Assembly: GCA_030704615.1 (NCBI GenBank)
Contig: CM060731.1
Location: 8,558,001-8,622,000, forward strand
DNA from: Takakia lepidozioides
Taxonomy: Eukaryota > Streptophyta > Takakiopsida > Takakiales > Takakiaceae
Direction: 5' to 3'
Length of the DNA stretch: 64,000 nt
Shown here: positions 24,714 through 36,251 of the stretch, piece after piece
Position numbering within the stretch: position 1 is the stretch's first letter
Layout of the letters: every line of letters begins with the position of its first letter
Program-made: the position numbers and the translations under genes
The notes under the pieces: model-generated
Told to the model about the DNA's origin: nothing
Databases searched by the model: none
What the model saw: only the letters and a program-made list of their open reading frames with translations

Positions 24714-26065
24714 ATGGCAGGAATGATCAAGCGTGAACGTCCCATGCTTTTGGTAGACGATTTAGACCTCACTGTGAGAGATGCTGCTTTTGAGGGTCTA
24801 GTGTTGAGTCGCTATGGCAATGTCAACAAACCCAGTGTTCTAGATTCTCCCAGCACCTGTTCCTACTTGCACTGTGATTTGACAGATCGCCTTGGGTTCA
24901 CCACAGTTAGTGTTACAATCTCAGGCTCTCTTGTCCCTGTTCATTCTGACAAGTTCAACAAGGGCTCTTGCGTGCAACTTGAGAACTTTTTAGTGCGTCC
25001 TAAGTTGAAGTTTGAAAAGGGGGATCTGATGTACTGCCTGAAGATCACCTCAGCTACTGTTGTGCAGGTCATCCCGCCGTTTCACAATCCTCCGGTACTG
25101 AATTTCTTGCACAAAGATACCATCAGTGCCTTCTCCAAGCGCTTTCATGAGAAGTTTGAAACACCTACCATTGTTGTGGTTGTCATTGAAGTCCGTGGTC
25201 AGGTGGAGCAACGATTTGAACTGACTATTGCAGATGGAGCATCTCAATTGGATGTCCAGATTGTAAGTAAATTCATATCATGTCTTGGTTGCTTTCTTTT
25301 ATTTCTGGTTTTTCTTTTTTCTTGCTATGTATCTAATATCTAGATACATGCTATTGATACAGGTGAGTTTCTTGCCGGCATTCCATGCTGAATATGATCG
25401 CCTAGTGCAGCAGTTCCGAAGAGGGAAGCTTATTTATGCCCTGTTTAAGAACATTAGAGCCACTCAAAGTGACGATGTGCAGCTGCTCACCCTTCCGTGT
25501 ACCATCTTTGCTCCGGTTCTTGATGATGATGCACGAGCCAATTTGCAGCGGGTACACAATGCTCATACAGCCCATGGAGGCAACGAAATAGCAACTCAGG
25601 TAAAATCTTATTTTCCTCTATGTTTTTCCTTCCTTTCCGTATTCTTTCATGTCTGTTATATAGGTTTAATCTTTTCTCTTTGCTGCTTTTCAGGTCACAG
25701 TGATTTTCCATATCAAGTCACCTTCAACTCCCCCTTTCAAGCATGTTTGTGCTGCTTGCGGGCTTGAAGACATAGCACGTCAAGACGACGGCCTCTTCTA
25801 CTACAATGCTTACAAAGCGGCTGGCCATTGTGCTCTTCAGGTGTACATAATTGGTAATGTGCAGGGTGTGGATGGGGTTGTTCAGGTCCATGTCAATTCG
25901 GACTGGGTAGAAGCGATAGTAGGAATGAATGAACATGATCTGAAGGCTGCTCATAGGGCCGATAGGCTCTCCGTCATCAAGGCCCTCTCCAATGTTTATC
26001 ATGTGAGGCGTTTCTCTTTGAATCTTGTGGGAGACTTAGTTGGTTTCGAAGAGCATGCTGCTTGA
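24714..26065 (+). CDS. OB-fold protein resembling replication protein A subunit 1, three exons
   Basis: Predicted 385-aa protein. Exons 24714-25262, 25363-25599 and 25694-26065; both introns are about 95-100 bases, GT-AG and phase 0. The Met at 24714 is the first in good context. Residues about 20-115 look like one OB fold (SDKFNKGSCVQLENFLVRP). Residues 135-255 look like a second (VEQRFELTIADGASQLDVQI, then GKLIYALFKNIRATQSD). Exon 3 has CAACGLED and a downstream AGHC that could form a zinc site as in RPA1 DNA-binding domain C, then LQVYIIGNVQGVDG. The inferred role is single-stranded DNA binding. RPA-like genes are commonly carried by plant Helitrons, and a Helitron Rep begins 1 kb downstream on the same strand, but base composition differs. 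It could instead be an independent host gene. Fold assignment is by pattern only. Confidence 0.6.
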
Positions 26066-27040
26066 TTTCCAAGAACATAGCATAGCATAATCTTGCCTTG
26101 CTTTGCTTTGATTGGCTTTCATTTGCTTTCTGGTTTTCCAGGACAGTTTTTGGCTTTACAAGCTTCTCATGTTGTTGTCCACACAACTTACTTGGACTTT
26201 ACAAATCAATTTTTGTTGTATGTGTGTTTTTTGTTTAATACATGAGTGTTTCAAGAAGAAAACAAATGTGTAATCCATGTGAATCAGTTATCAGTTTTCA
26301 GACTTTTGGTTTTCAACAAGTCCTTTAGCTAGTCCCTAGATTATTTAGTCAAGTTTCTCAACGAGTTCATAAGCAAGATCTTCAATTTTCTACCTTGGTT
26401 TCATATACTAAATAATAAATCCTCAACCAATTCTATTTTCTTAATATTGTTGAGAGCATATTAAACATATTCACTCATAATACCATTATTCTACTCATTA
26501 TTTTCTTAGTTTCTTAGAGAGATATTCTATAGTCTTATCAGGTATACTAATTAAATTACATAAATTAATTAATATTTCAAACTTACTCAGGATTTTTAAA
26601 TTTAATTAAATATTGAAAATATACATTTCTACATTTTAACAATTGAAGGTTTTACATGCTACATGTTTCAGAGTGTCTACAAGTTTAATTAGGGATATTC
26701 CAGGGTTTCCAATGTATAGTAAGGTTTTTATACATTTAAGCTTTTACAAATTAAACTAAAAACAAGGAATTTAGGGCTTCATGATATTTTAGGATTTCTA
26801 CAATTTATTAGGAATACCTGTTACATTGCCGTTTACATAATAGGGTTTCAAAGAGTCTGAAAATTAAATTAGAGATATTTCAGGGTTTTTCAGTTCAATT
26901 AGGGTTTTATATATTTAAGTTTTATAAAAATAAAAAATAAAACAGGAAATTTACGGCTTCACGATATTTTAGGGTTTCAAAATTTTAAAATTCACTTCTA
27001 TCTATATGTTTATGGTACTTCAAGTTTATTTTTCAATACT
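26066..27040. other. AT-rich spacer with a degenerate duplication
   Basis: 3' flank of the OB-fold gene, then strongly A/T-rich DNA. Two diverged direct copies of about 180 bases lie at 26669-26849 and 26850-26990, with recurring AGGGTTT-like motifs. No ORF of note. Confidence 0.5.
26669..26990 (+). repeat. Tandem duplication with telomere-like AGGGTTT motifs
   Basis: Both copies share, in order, a GATATT(C/T)CAGGGTTT block, a TATTTAAG-like block, a GGAATTTAGGGCTTCA-like block and GATATTTTAGG. The copies are diverged and AT-rich. They sit just upstream of the Helentron Rep and might be part of that element's 5' region. Confidence 0.5.
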
Positions 27041-29513
27041 TTTCCTTAGTCGGGCTGTGATTATGCCCTTCAACCAAATTCCCATTGTGTTGGATTTGGC
27101 TTGGAAGGAATTTGGTCATTGATGCTTCATAAAAAAAAATCTCCTAAATATAAAGTACCTAACAATATTCATCTAAATAATCCTATATATAATGTTCAAA
27201 AACTAAATGCACTAGAAGAAAGATTAATTGCACCATGTATGGCTTTTGCACAAATATATCAATTGAAAGGTTATGCTCAATATGGTATTCGTGGTAGCAT
27301 AATTAATGTTCCAGCAAATATTAATGATACACAAGCGGTTCTACCTCGCATGCCACATGATGATGCTACAATTGGATTACTTTTGAAACGTCGATTAGAA
27401 TATAAAAATCCATATTTATCAGGAACTGTACGTCCAAATTTTATCATGTTAGCTTTACATGATCTTCTAACTACTCCATTATATATGGAAGCTCATGTTA
27501 CTATTCGTCCAGAATGGTCTGGTTTATTTGCAATGTTTCGTCAAACAGAACAAAATAATCAAAAACATTGTCTTAATGAAGAAAGTTCTGAAGAAGTTAT
27601 CGAAAATACTCCAGATAGTTTTGAGGAAGTTACCGAAAATATTACTAGTGATACTTTGGTGAAAAATATTCTCACTTCGGAACAAATCCAAGTATTTCAA
27701 GATGATCTTTTGACGGTAGCTCCTAGTCAAGATTTCAAACCATTAGGTCTATTTCAAGATATTCATAGCGAAGAATTAAATTTTCCTAGCTTGTTTTTTG
27801 GACATCCTCGATCAAATTGTTCGGATTTATCTTATCAAGATATTGCACAGTGGGAATTATTACATAAAGACCATGATTTTGCACGACATATTCCGAATCT
27901 TTTTTTTAAAGCTATAAAAGTATTAATTCATGGTGTTACTTCATCTTCTTGGATTCGTATTCGTAAAGGTAAACTTCATGGTAGACAATTAAAGGCAGGT
28001 GATCTCTTTGAAAAACCAAATTTGGATAAGCTATTGCGCTCAGATCTAGGCTATAGAGATCTAGAACGATTATGAACATCGCCCGATTACTTGGCTCTTC
28101 TTCGAAAAGAAGATTTTGCAATGATTCGACAATTGGGACCCCCTACTTTTTTGTCACATTCACAAGTGCTGAAAGTAAATGGACACCACTATTAGAAACC
28201 ATTCATTCTCTCAACTATGAAAAATTAGAAATTCCGGATAATATACAAAACTTAGAAACTAAACACATTGCCGAGTTAGTCCGATCCGACCCCTTACATG
28301 TGTTCGATATTATGATCATCGAATGGGTGCTTTTAGAAAAAAAAATCATACCATTTTTGGACCCCTACGTGATTTTTTCTATGTTACGGAATTTCAAAGT
28401 AGAGTAGTGAACATGACCATGGAATGTTGTGGATAGCTAATGCACCCATTTATGGAATAGACCAAAATAAGATGATTGAAGATTTTGTGGATAAATATAT
28501 AACATCTGATAGTAATGTTCTTCCACCTAGTCTTCGTGAAGCTCAAATCCATCGACACAAACGGACATGTAAAAAAAAAATCAAGCTATATGTCGTTTTC
28601 ACTATCCATTGCCCCCAATGATTTGTACTACTATTTTGGAACCTTTCACTGAAGAATTAAACAGAAAGGATTTTAAACATTATACATTGATATCAACTCA
28701 AATATTTACTGAGTTAAGTAAAACGGATATGGGTATAGATATTTCATTTGATGACTTCCTTTCATTATTACGTATTGATAAAATAAAAAATAATATATAT
28801 ATATATGTGCATTGCGTATTAGATTGCAAAAACCTACTTTATTTTTAAAAAGAGCATGTAAAGATATCCGTACTAATGCATTTGGTATCCACGCTGGCCC
28901 ATTGTGGCAAGCTAATACTGATGCACAATATATTCTCGATCCTTATGCTGCAACAAGTTATTGTACTTCTTATTTAACTAAGATAGATAAAACTATTATT
29001 AATGAATTTCGTACAATAATAGAAAAATATAAATCAGAACAAGTTGATGCAAATGTTAGAATCCGTAAGATGGGAAATGTGCTCTTGAATGCCCAACAAA
29101 TGTCCGCTCAATTAGCTGCATACGTTGTCTTATCTATACCATTATATCATGCATCCAGAACTTTTAAATTTCTAAACACATCACCGCCTCAAGAACGGGC
29201 ATTTGTGCTAAAAGCTTATAAAGATTTACGACGACTCTCTCCCGAATCTACGGATATAAAGTGTGCATCTGCTATCGATAAATACATAGATCGCCCAACT
29301 ACATTAAATCATTTAAAATATATAGCAGATTATACAATGGAAAAAAATAATATAAAGCGTCGTAAAAAATCTCATATCGTTAGATATGTGCATTACAATG
29401 AGCATCGAGATTCTAAAAATTATTATCGAGAACAACTTCTACTTTTTCATCCATTCATAAAAAGTGAAGAATCTCAAAAAGACAACCGTAAACTTCGCAT
29501 GATGCGTATATGA
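27041..29513 (+). pseudogene. Helentron Rep region (N-terminal domain and HUH/Y2 nuclease)
   Basis: Frame 27101-28075 (open to about 27041) has ALEERLIAPCMAFAQI and YGIRGSIINVPANIN, the DUF6570-like block that precedes Helitron Rep. Then come a TGA at 28073-28075, SPDYLALLRKEDFAMIRQLG and, after a frameshift near 28150, FVTFTSAESKW. The HUH motif is EHDHGMLW with its two His codons at 28412-28414 and 28418-28420, again after a shift. The catalytic tyrosine pair is SYCTSYLTK at 28959-28961 and 28971-28973. Other breaks lie in a 10-A run near 28570 and in an AT-dinucleotide tract near 28800. All catalytic residues appear retained, so the lesions are indels rather than decay of the active site. 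Confidence 0.8.
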
Positions 29514-31305
29514 ATCATGAATCAACTATTTCATTAATACGTAATAAATTCATATACAAGTTTTCTATAGAAAATACTAATACATCATCTTGGAATATGT
29601 TAGAGACAAATGCTCACGAATTAGCCAAAATCAATGATACTAGTATATGGATGAATAACTTTCTTGATGCTGATGTTGATGCAGAAACCATTCCACAATC
29701 ATTAATAAGTAGTACTGGGATAGAACCATATGACATAGCTACTGAATTTCATTTGCGCCCTGAAATTGGTTTATCGACAATGCCTGATGCGAATATTTCT
29801 TCTGCGTCTGATAACATTATTTCCACAACAGAATTTTATGCACAAGTACGAAAACTTAATATAGAACAACACACAATTTTCGATGATTGTATGTATAGAA
29901 AATATTTGTTTCCCAATAAACCTTTGCACTTGTTTTTAACAGGGGGGGGCAGGAACCAGAAAAACATTTACTTTGTTGCTTATTATTCAAGGTTTATTGA
30001 GATTTTACAATAGACATCCACAATCTGACCCCCTTAAACAAAAAACAATTCTCATGGCATATACTGGAAAGGCTGCTTTCAAATATAGATGGAACAACAA
30101 TCCATTCAGAACTAAGCATACCTCTTAATTGCAAAGATTTGTCATCGCTAGGTTCTGAACGATTAGACACATTAGTAAAAAAAAATTAATGAACTACAAC
30201 TTATGGTATTAGATGAAGTATCTCTTGTAGGTAGTAGGATGTTTGCGTTTGCTGATCAACGATTGAGATCAATAAAACAAATTCATAATTCTTACTTTGG
30301 TAATATTGATGTTATTATCACTGGAGATTTCTACCAAACACCGCCAATACGAGATTCATGGGTTTTCAAAAAGAAAAATGAAGGTCTTGATGCTATAGTA
30401 CCCGGTTTTTGGCAAGATTGTATTAAATGTTACGAACTTAATCAAGTAATGCGTCAATTAGACAATGAATTCATTGCCATCTTGAATCGACTGCGAATTG
30501 CAACCGCAACTCAATTTGATATTGATACTATAAATCGACAATGTTGTCGTCCTGCTCCTAACAATCCAACATTTCCACATTTGTATCATACAAACAAATC
30601 TATGTTAGTTCATAATCACAAAGCATTTGAACAAACTAAAGGAAGTATATATATTTTTGAAGCTATTGATAAACATAATGATACGTGTCCATCCACTTTT
30701 AAGCTTTCACATAATGTAGCCAATACAACTGGCTTACATACAATCATTCGTGTAAAAGAAGAAATGTTGGTGGAGTTATGTGCAGGCAACTATGCAACAC
30801 ATGATGGTTTAGTAAACGGAGCAGACGGTATATTTAAACATACTTCAGTGTTAACAGATTCAACACCTTTAATATGGATACAATTTAATAATCCAAAATC
30901 TGGTGTTGCTACACGTGCAAAAAATATTCATTTATATAGCTCAACCATAAATAAGTTATGGACTCCAATTCAACCTATTACAAAAGAAATTCAAATAGGA
31001 TCCAATACATCACATATAATTACAAGAACACAATTTCCTATTCAATTAGCAGCTGCACGAACTATACATTGTTCACAAAGATTAACTTTAGACTATTTGC
31101 CGTTTGATCCAACAGGAGTACATAAACATGGTTTACGTTATACAGCTTTGTCTCGAATACGTAAAAAAGAAAATTTGTATCTCCTATCAAATTTACAATT
31201 ATCAAATTTTCATGTTGATAATGGTGTGGTTGAAGAAATGCAAAGATTGAAAACAACAGCAAAATGGGAGTTGATCATTCCAACTTTAACCATATATACA
31301 CAATC
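29514..31305 (+). pseudogene. Helentron PIF1-like helicase region
   Basis: The region begins with LNIEQHTIFDDCM, a typical PIF1 N-terminal motif. Walker A reads as GAGTRKTFT only after skipping one base in an 8-G run at 29941-29949. YTGKAAF follows, then a one-base break near 30080 and another in a 9-A run at 30177-30185. The long frame from 30203 carries Walker B (MVLDEVSLVG), motif III (ITGDFYQTPP), FPIQLAAARTIHCSQ (motif V region) and LRYTALSRIRKKENLYLL (motif VI). This is a complete PIF1 motif series. Its role would be to unwind DNA during rolling-circle transposition. Confidence 0.8.
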
Positions 31306-31977
31306 ACATGTTCTTATACAACATTTAAATACTAGATCGTTATTATTACATAGAGAAGATGTATGTGCAAATCACAACTTACAAGCAGCTCATATTTTAT
31401 GTTTTAATGAAACACATTTTAATCCAAAAACTTCTGACATAAACTTATTCATAGATACCAAAAAATATTCGCATGTGGCTGTTCATGGTAGCCATGGTAC
31501 AATGCTATTATATGACAAAACAGTATCGTTAACATCGTATGAAATATTTTCATCTTCTGGTGCTGAATATATAATGGCTACTTCAACAAAAATACAAGAA
31601 GAGCTATCCACATTATTGTCATTTACAAATCTCCATCGCTTTCAATACCCACATTTTTATCTTCTTTACAAACAATTGTTGATAAGATGCCAAGTTTTTG
31701 CCCCACCATTATCATGGGTGATTTTAATATTGACATGCTAGAAAATAATTCATCAATGTCAAAGCAACTGTTACAATTTATGAAGACGATTAACATGACA
31801 CTTCAATTTATGCAAGCTACTACAATATATGGTTCACAATTGGATCACATTTGGACAAATACACCAAACCAACAATGCATATCTGGAGTTACAGAAGCAT
31901 ATTGGACAGATCACAAACCTACATATATAGCTTTCAAGTTGCCAAATCACGTTGTTAAATATCATCATTCACATTAG
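31306..31977 (+). pseudogene. Helentron C-terminal EEP endonuclease domain
   Basis: It is fused directly to the helicase. Motifs in order: LIQHLNTRSL, ILCFNETHF (catalytic Glu), ATSTKIQEELS, IIMGDFNIDML (Asp/Asn pair), SQLDHIWTN and TDHKPTYIAFKLP (terminal DH). These are the hallmark residues of APE-like endonucleases of LINEs, from which Helentron EN domains are thought to derive. One frameshift near 31629 separates the halves. The stop is at 31975-31977. Confidence 0.82.
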
Positions 31978-32949
31978 TGTTGCCTTATATATTTCATATT
32001 GGAGGGTGGAGCCATTACGCGTCAAGCCGCTTGTTGTATAGTGCATCCTTGGGCTTTCATACTTCATAAAAGCAAGCATACTTGGGCATACCCTATGAAC
32101 ATCTAGAATGCATTGCTCACGGGGGGATCACTATATGCATTTTTTCCATATCACGTGTGTATAAAGGTATATTTATACTAGGCTATATTTTTAAAATTTT
32201 GCATTTTTTTCCACCCTATCTTTAGGTAATATTGTAAAACCCTTTGTTTCCTAATACCCTATTTTTCTTTATAATTTTTTTGTAACAATTAATTAGACCT
32301 TATTTAAATAATTACAAAATTTCAAAGCATGTACACAAACAACATTCCATACATAAGTCAACTGCCGGACCTAAAGAAAAGTTTAATTTTCATTAGCCAC
32401 GAACTCATTCAAAAGCCGTAGCATCACTTGGATCTAAGGAGTACAAGTTTCTAAGATGGTTCAAATGTCATAGTCATTGTTGAGATTACGGTCTCAACAT
32501 CAATCCACTCTGTATCACTAGAACCATATTTGAACTTCAGGTGACCTCTACCTTTGGAGAGCCAATTCAAAAACATCATAATCGAAGGGCCCCCAGATTT
32601 GGGGAGAGCAGGCTTATTCATCAAATAAGCCTAATGAATAAATGAAGTTTTGAGAATATTTCATCCTGATAGATTAGAGTTGGATGAAATATGAGAAACT
32701 TCATAAGGATGGATACATTACATTGTAGATAAAACCCTTTATTACATTAATTTTTTAAGTAAAACTCTGAATTTTTGTGACCATTTTCTTTAAGAAAAAA
32801 ACTGGGTGACAGGATATTGCCTACCATATTTTCTACGTAAAACATTTCTAAAATTTACCTCAAAAAAATAAACTACACCCTATATTTGTTCTCACGTGGT
32901 TTTGAAAATATGGGGAGTGACCCCCCCAACTTGGCATTGCTTCTCAAAT
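31978..32949. other. AT-rich region between Helentron and satellite
   Basis: No gene supported. It should contain the Helentron 3' end. The 17-mer ACATCTAGAATGCATTG occurs at about 32097 and again at 33717 in the satellite, so the element may have landed in or near satellite-related DNA. Confidence 0.4.
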
Positions 32950-33840
32950 TTTGCTTGTTCTTGTTGTTTTTATTTTTGAGCTAAGTGCTTGGCATTGTCT
33001 ATATGGGTGGATGAGTAAGGAAATGGGGCAACGGGGAGGGCTCATGGGTTTTAATCCAGCGCCTTGTCCTTGTGTACCAGTCCTTGTGAGGGCTTTGAGT
33101 GCATTGTCCCACCGTACCAGGGTCTCCAGGGCCTTTAGTGCAAAGTACACCTACAATATATTGTCCAACATCATTGGGCCTTCAAGCATACTTAGACATT
33201 CATTGCATGAAATTGTCACACCATTGTTGTTTTTATTTTTGAGCTAAGTGTTGAGCATTGCCATGGATGCATGAGCACAAAATGGGGCAATGTGGAGACT
33301 TATGGGTTTTGATCCGGTGCCTTGTCCCTGTGTACCAGGGCTTTGAGTGCATTGTCCCACCATACCAGGGTCTTCAAGGGCTGCAAGTGCAAGGTATGCC
33401 TTCAATATATTGTACCAACATCATTGGGCCTTCAAGCCATATTATTAGACATTAATTGCATGGAAATTGTCATACCATGAGTATCTAGTATTGAGCATTA
33501 CCTATATAGGTGGATGAGTAGGAAATGGGGCAATGTGGAGGGCTTATGGGTTTTGATCCCTCGTGCCTTGTCCCTGTGTACTAGGGCTTTGAGTGCATTG
33601 TCCCACCGTACCAGGGTCTTTAGGGTCTCAAGTGCAGGGTACCAACATCCTTCGGCCTTCACACAAGTACAATTAGACATTCATTGCATGGAAATTATCA
33701 CACTATGTCACATCATAAACATCTAGAATGCATTGGTTATTGTTCTTGTTGTTTTTAGTTTTGAGGTAAGTGTTGGGCATTGCCTATATGGGTGGATGAG
33801 TAGGAAATGGGGCAATGAGGAGGGCTTATGGGTTTTGATC
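32950..33840 (+). repeat. Tandem satellite, 240-280-bp unit, about 3.5 copies
   Basis: Anchors (GAGCTAAGTG or its equivalent before the TATATGGGTGGATGAG block) occur near 32978, 33241, 33481 and 33763. Each unit contains AATGGGGCAATG, ATGGGTTTTGATCC, CTTGTCCCTGTGTACCAGGG, CATTGTCCCACCGTACCAGG and CATTCATTGCATGGAAAT-like blocks. The last unit breaks off at about 33840, where a hAT remnant begins. ORFs inside are by-products of the repeat. Confidence 0.85.
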
Positions 33841-33844
33841 CGCT

Positions 33845-35905
33845 CAAGACACTTTTGCTCTTGTCATCAATTTTCTCACGAATGATTGGGAGACAAACAT
33901 ATTACAGTGGGATTGTTTGAGGCTATTGATACAACGGGGCCAGTCTAGCAATCCAGCTTCGTTCTTTGCTTGAGAAGTACGGACTAACATATAAAATTAT
34001 TTGATTTGTGAAGGATGAAGGCACAAACCTGAGCACCATGGCAGTCGCCCTTAGGGAAGTGGTGTTATATGAGGCATTAAGGGCCAGACAGTACCATATG
34101 AGGGTGCTTGTTTTGATCATGCCATGTCAAAAGCATGTCAGTATGCTATAACAGACAAGAATGTGAGTCAGGATCTAGGCACTATGAGCATCAAAGTTGC
34201 ACAATCCGCGATACAATCATGTATCACTTGGCCAATGAAGTTAGGTAAAGGTTCAAAGGAGTGCACATATGTTGCATGGATTCCAACTTGAGGCCTCGGA
34301 AATTGAGCACTCCTGTGAAGACTCGTTTTGCATCAAAGGTTATCATGTTTCAGCAGACATTGGAGTTTAGGCCTGCAATCAATCTTTGCTATAGTAGGCT
34401 GTTGAAAGCATGGCAGGGTGGGCCCAAAATGAAAGTCACAGACAGTTTATTTTTTCATTTTGTATATATAGGACTCAATGAAGATATTAAGTTGGAATTT
34501 TTTATGGGTTACGAAGCAAAATCTAGACCATTGTTGAAGTTTCCAACATAATGAAACTTGAATCAGACAAATCTGACAAGATTTGAAAGCCATATAAGTC
34601 CATGAGTGCATGAATCTTGCGCAGTCACAAAGGGTGATATGCCCTTCATGGACTCATGGGGAAATGAATCCAACATCCATTGTAGATGCATTGATCTCCC
34701 TTGTTATATGAAAAATGGTTCAATGGTCAAAATTTCCTCCCCTACAAGTGTTGGACGTAATTAAATATTTACAGATTTGGTGAATGATCACCTTGATTTT
34801 GGACATGCAATCTTTATTATTTTTTATATCTTCTTTCACAATAAGATAAATTGAAAGCTTATGGAGTGAAACTTGCCTACAAAAATTAGATTCGAACCCA
34901 CCTATGAGTACTTGTAAATTTTCAATCTATGAATTGATGTCAATAAAGGGCGAGATTAATAAATAAACTTAGGGAGGTAGCATGATATCATATGTATGTA
35001 GTCTTCAAGGTTTCACAAATAGGTTTGTCTAAAAATACACTGTTCATGAAAATGGACTCGAGGACTCCAGATTCTACGGTTTTTGGCCCACCCTATCCTG
35101 CATTGCAAACTATAGCTTTGCAAAGCCACATTCTAACGACACAAATATGGGCTGTGGCAGAAGCGATTTCTACCATATTGTCTGTAGTTGTCTCTGCTCA
35201 TGTGTTGAACCAACGACGAAGTTACCGGTTGTTGAGTGATGCGCTGATCACCGCAAATTTAGATGAGTGTTCTGATGGTTGGTGAGCGCTTGGAGATGGA
35301 GGCTATAGTGGTAGCAGCCCCCCGCCTTAACTTCGCTACCAAGATTGTGCTTCATAATGCAAAAATGCGAGAGCAGGTGGTAAAGGTCTTCCACTAGTGG
35401 AGAGGGTCCTTACAAACTCTTGAATGCACAGCTACGCGACGAAAGCATGCTAGCTCTTGCTTCACGGCCTGATGCATACATAAACTTCAATTACTTGTTA
35501 CAATAATATGTAAGATCCAGTGTTCAAGACATGTTGAATGTTGCACGTTGGAAAGAAAGAAATGTGACCCAATTAACTAAGCAAATCATTGGATTGAGAG
35601 TTCTTACATGTTCCCTTGTTGTGTCCACTTGTGAATATGACGCTCCAAAAACAACATTATTGTCCTCAAAGACAGCATTCGTGTCTACACTATGGGTTTC
35701 AGTATCCAGATCCACAACTTCTGCTTCGTGTGATTTCCGATAAATTGAAAGTAACTGCGCCGGAATGAGCAACAATGTATCATACTACATCGCAATGTTC
35801 ATGGCAGACATCCGACCAACATAAGCACCAACAAGAGACAAGTCTTTGATGTGTGGGTCAAGCATCACAGCCATCATGTTATGGGTCTTTGTGGGTATGT
35901 AGATT
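33845..35905 (+). mobile_element. Scrambled hAT transposase copy
   Basis: Plus-strand pieces match the hAT at 57.6-60.6 kb in order: LVINFLTNDWETNILQWD (33860), YGLTYKII..FVKDEGTNLS (34000), KLSTPVKTRFASKVIMFQQT (34300), then after an apparent insertion of about 0.65 kb (34430-35080) ALQSHILTTQIWAVAEAIST and RLLSDALITANLDE (35110-35270). The distal block (KTHNMMAVMLDPH then DLSLVGAYVG, 35790-35905) lies on the minus strand, so the 3' part is inverted. Frames are repeatedly broken. It is a dead relative of the 57.6-kb element. Confidence 0.8.
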
Positions 35906-35930
35906 GTCATGAAAGATAGAAATGATGTGT

Positions 35931-36080
35931 CATACATATCGCTACACAACTACATCACTGTCTAAAACCACACAACACATGTGCGCACCACATACTAGTA
36001 TACCATTAGTCCAGCCACTAGTCCAACCACTAGGCTGTCACTGTGCTGCCCACTATGGCAGTCGCTAGTCCACCACAATG
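35931..36080 (+). repeat. Direct repeat, left copy, flanking the methyltransferase fragment
   Basis: This runs from TCGCTACACAACTACATC through CTGTGCTGCCCACTATGGCA to GTCCACCACAATG and matches 37166-37305 at about 85-90 percent by eye. It carries an extra 12-base duplication of AGTCCAGCCACT. The two copies are in the same orientation on either side of the coding fragment. Confidence 0.8.
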
Positions 36081-36251
36081 ATAAAGAAGAAGAATACAAG
36101 CACAAGCTCATGCGAGCTCACAAAGCTGAAGCATAAACTCATGGATATATAAACTCGTCACTCAAATACAAGTCAAGCCAAGTGCACCCCACGCCATGGG
36201 GAATCCACACTACGACGCCATAACTAGGCGCGGTGAGGCTCAACTCGCTCC

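Larger units (their letters stand above)
27041..31977 (+). mobile_element. Helentron / Helitron2-type rolling-circle transposon
   Basis: An AT-rich block on one strand encodes, in order, a DUF6570/Helitron-like N-terminus, an HUH-Y2 replication initiator, a PIF1-like helicase and a C-terminal exonuclease-endonuclease-phosphatase (EEP) domain. Classical plant Helitrons have Rep-helicase without the EEP domain; its presence defines the Helentron/Helitron2 group. Codon use is much more A/T-rich than in nearby host genes. The frame is interrupted at several points, often in homopolymers. Terminal sequences and the short 3' hairpin were not found, so outer borders are uncertain. Confidence 0.85.

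Noticed and set aside
33514-33726. Conserved small ORFs in the 33-kb repeats
   Set aside because: The similarity is explained by tandem duplication of the satellite; stops differ among units.
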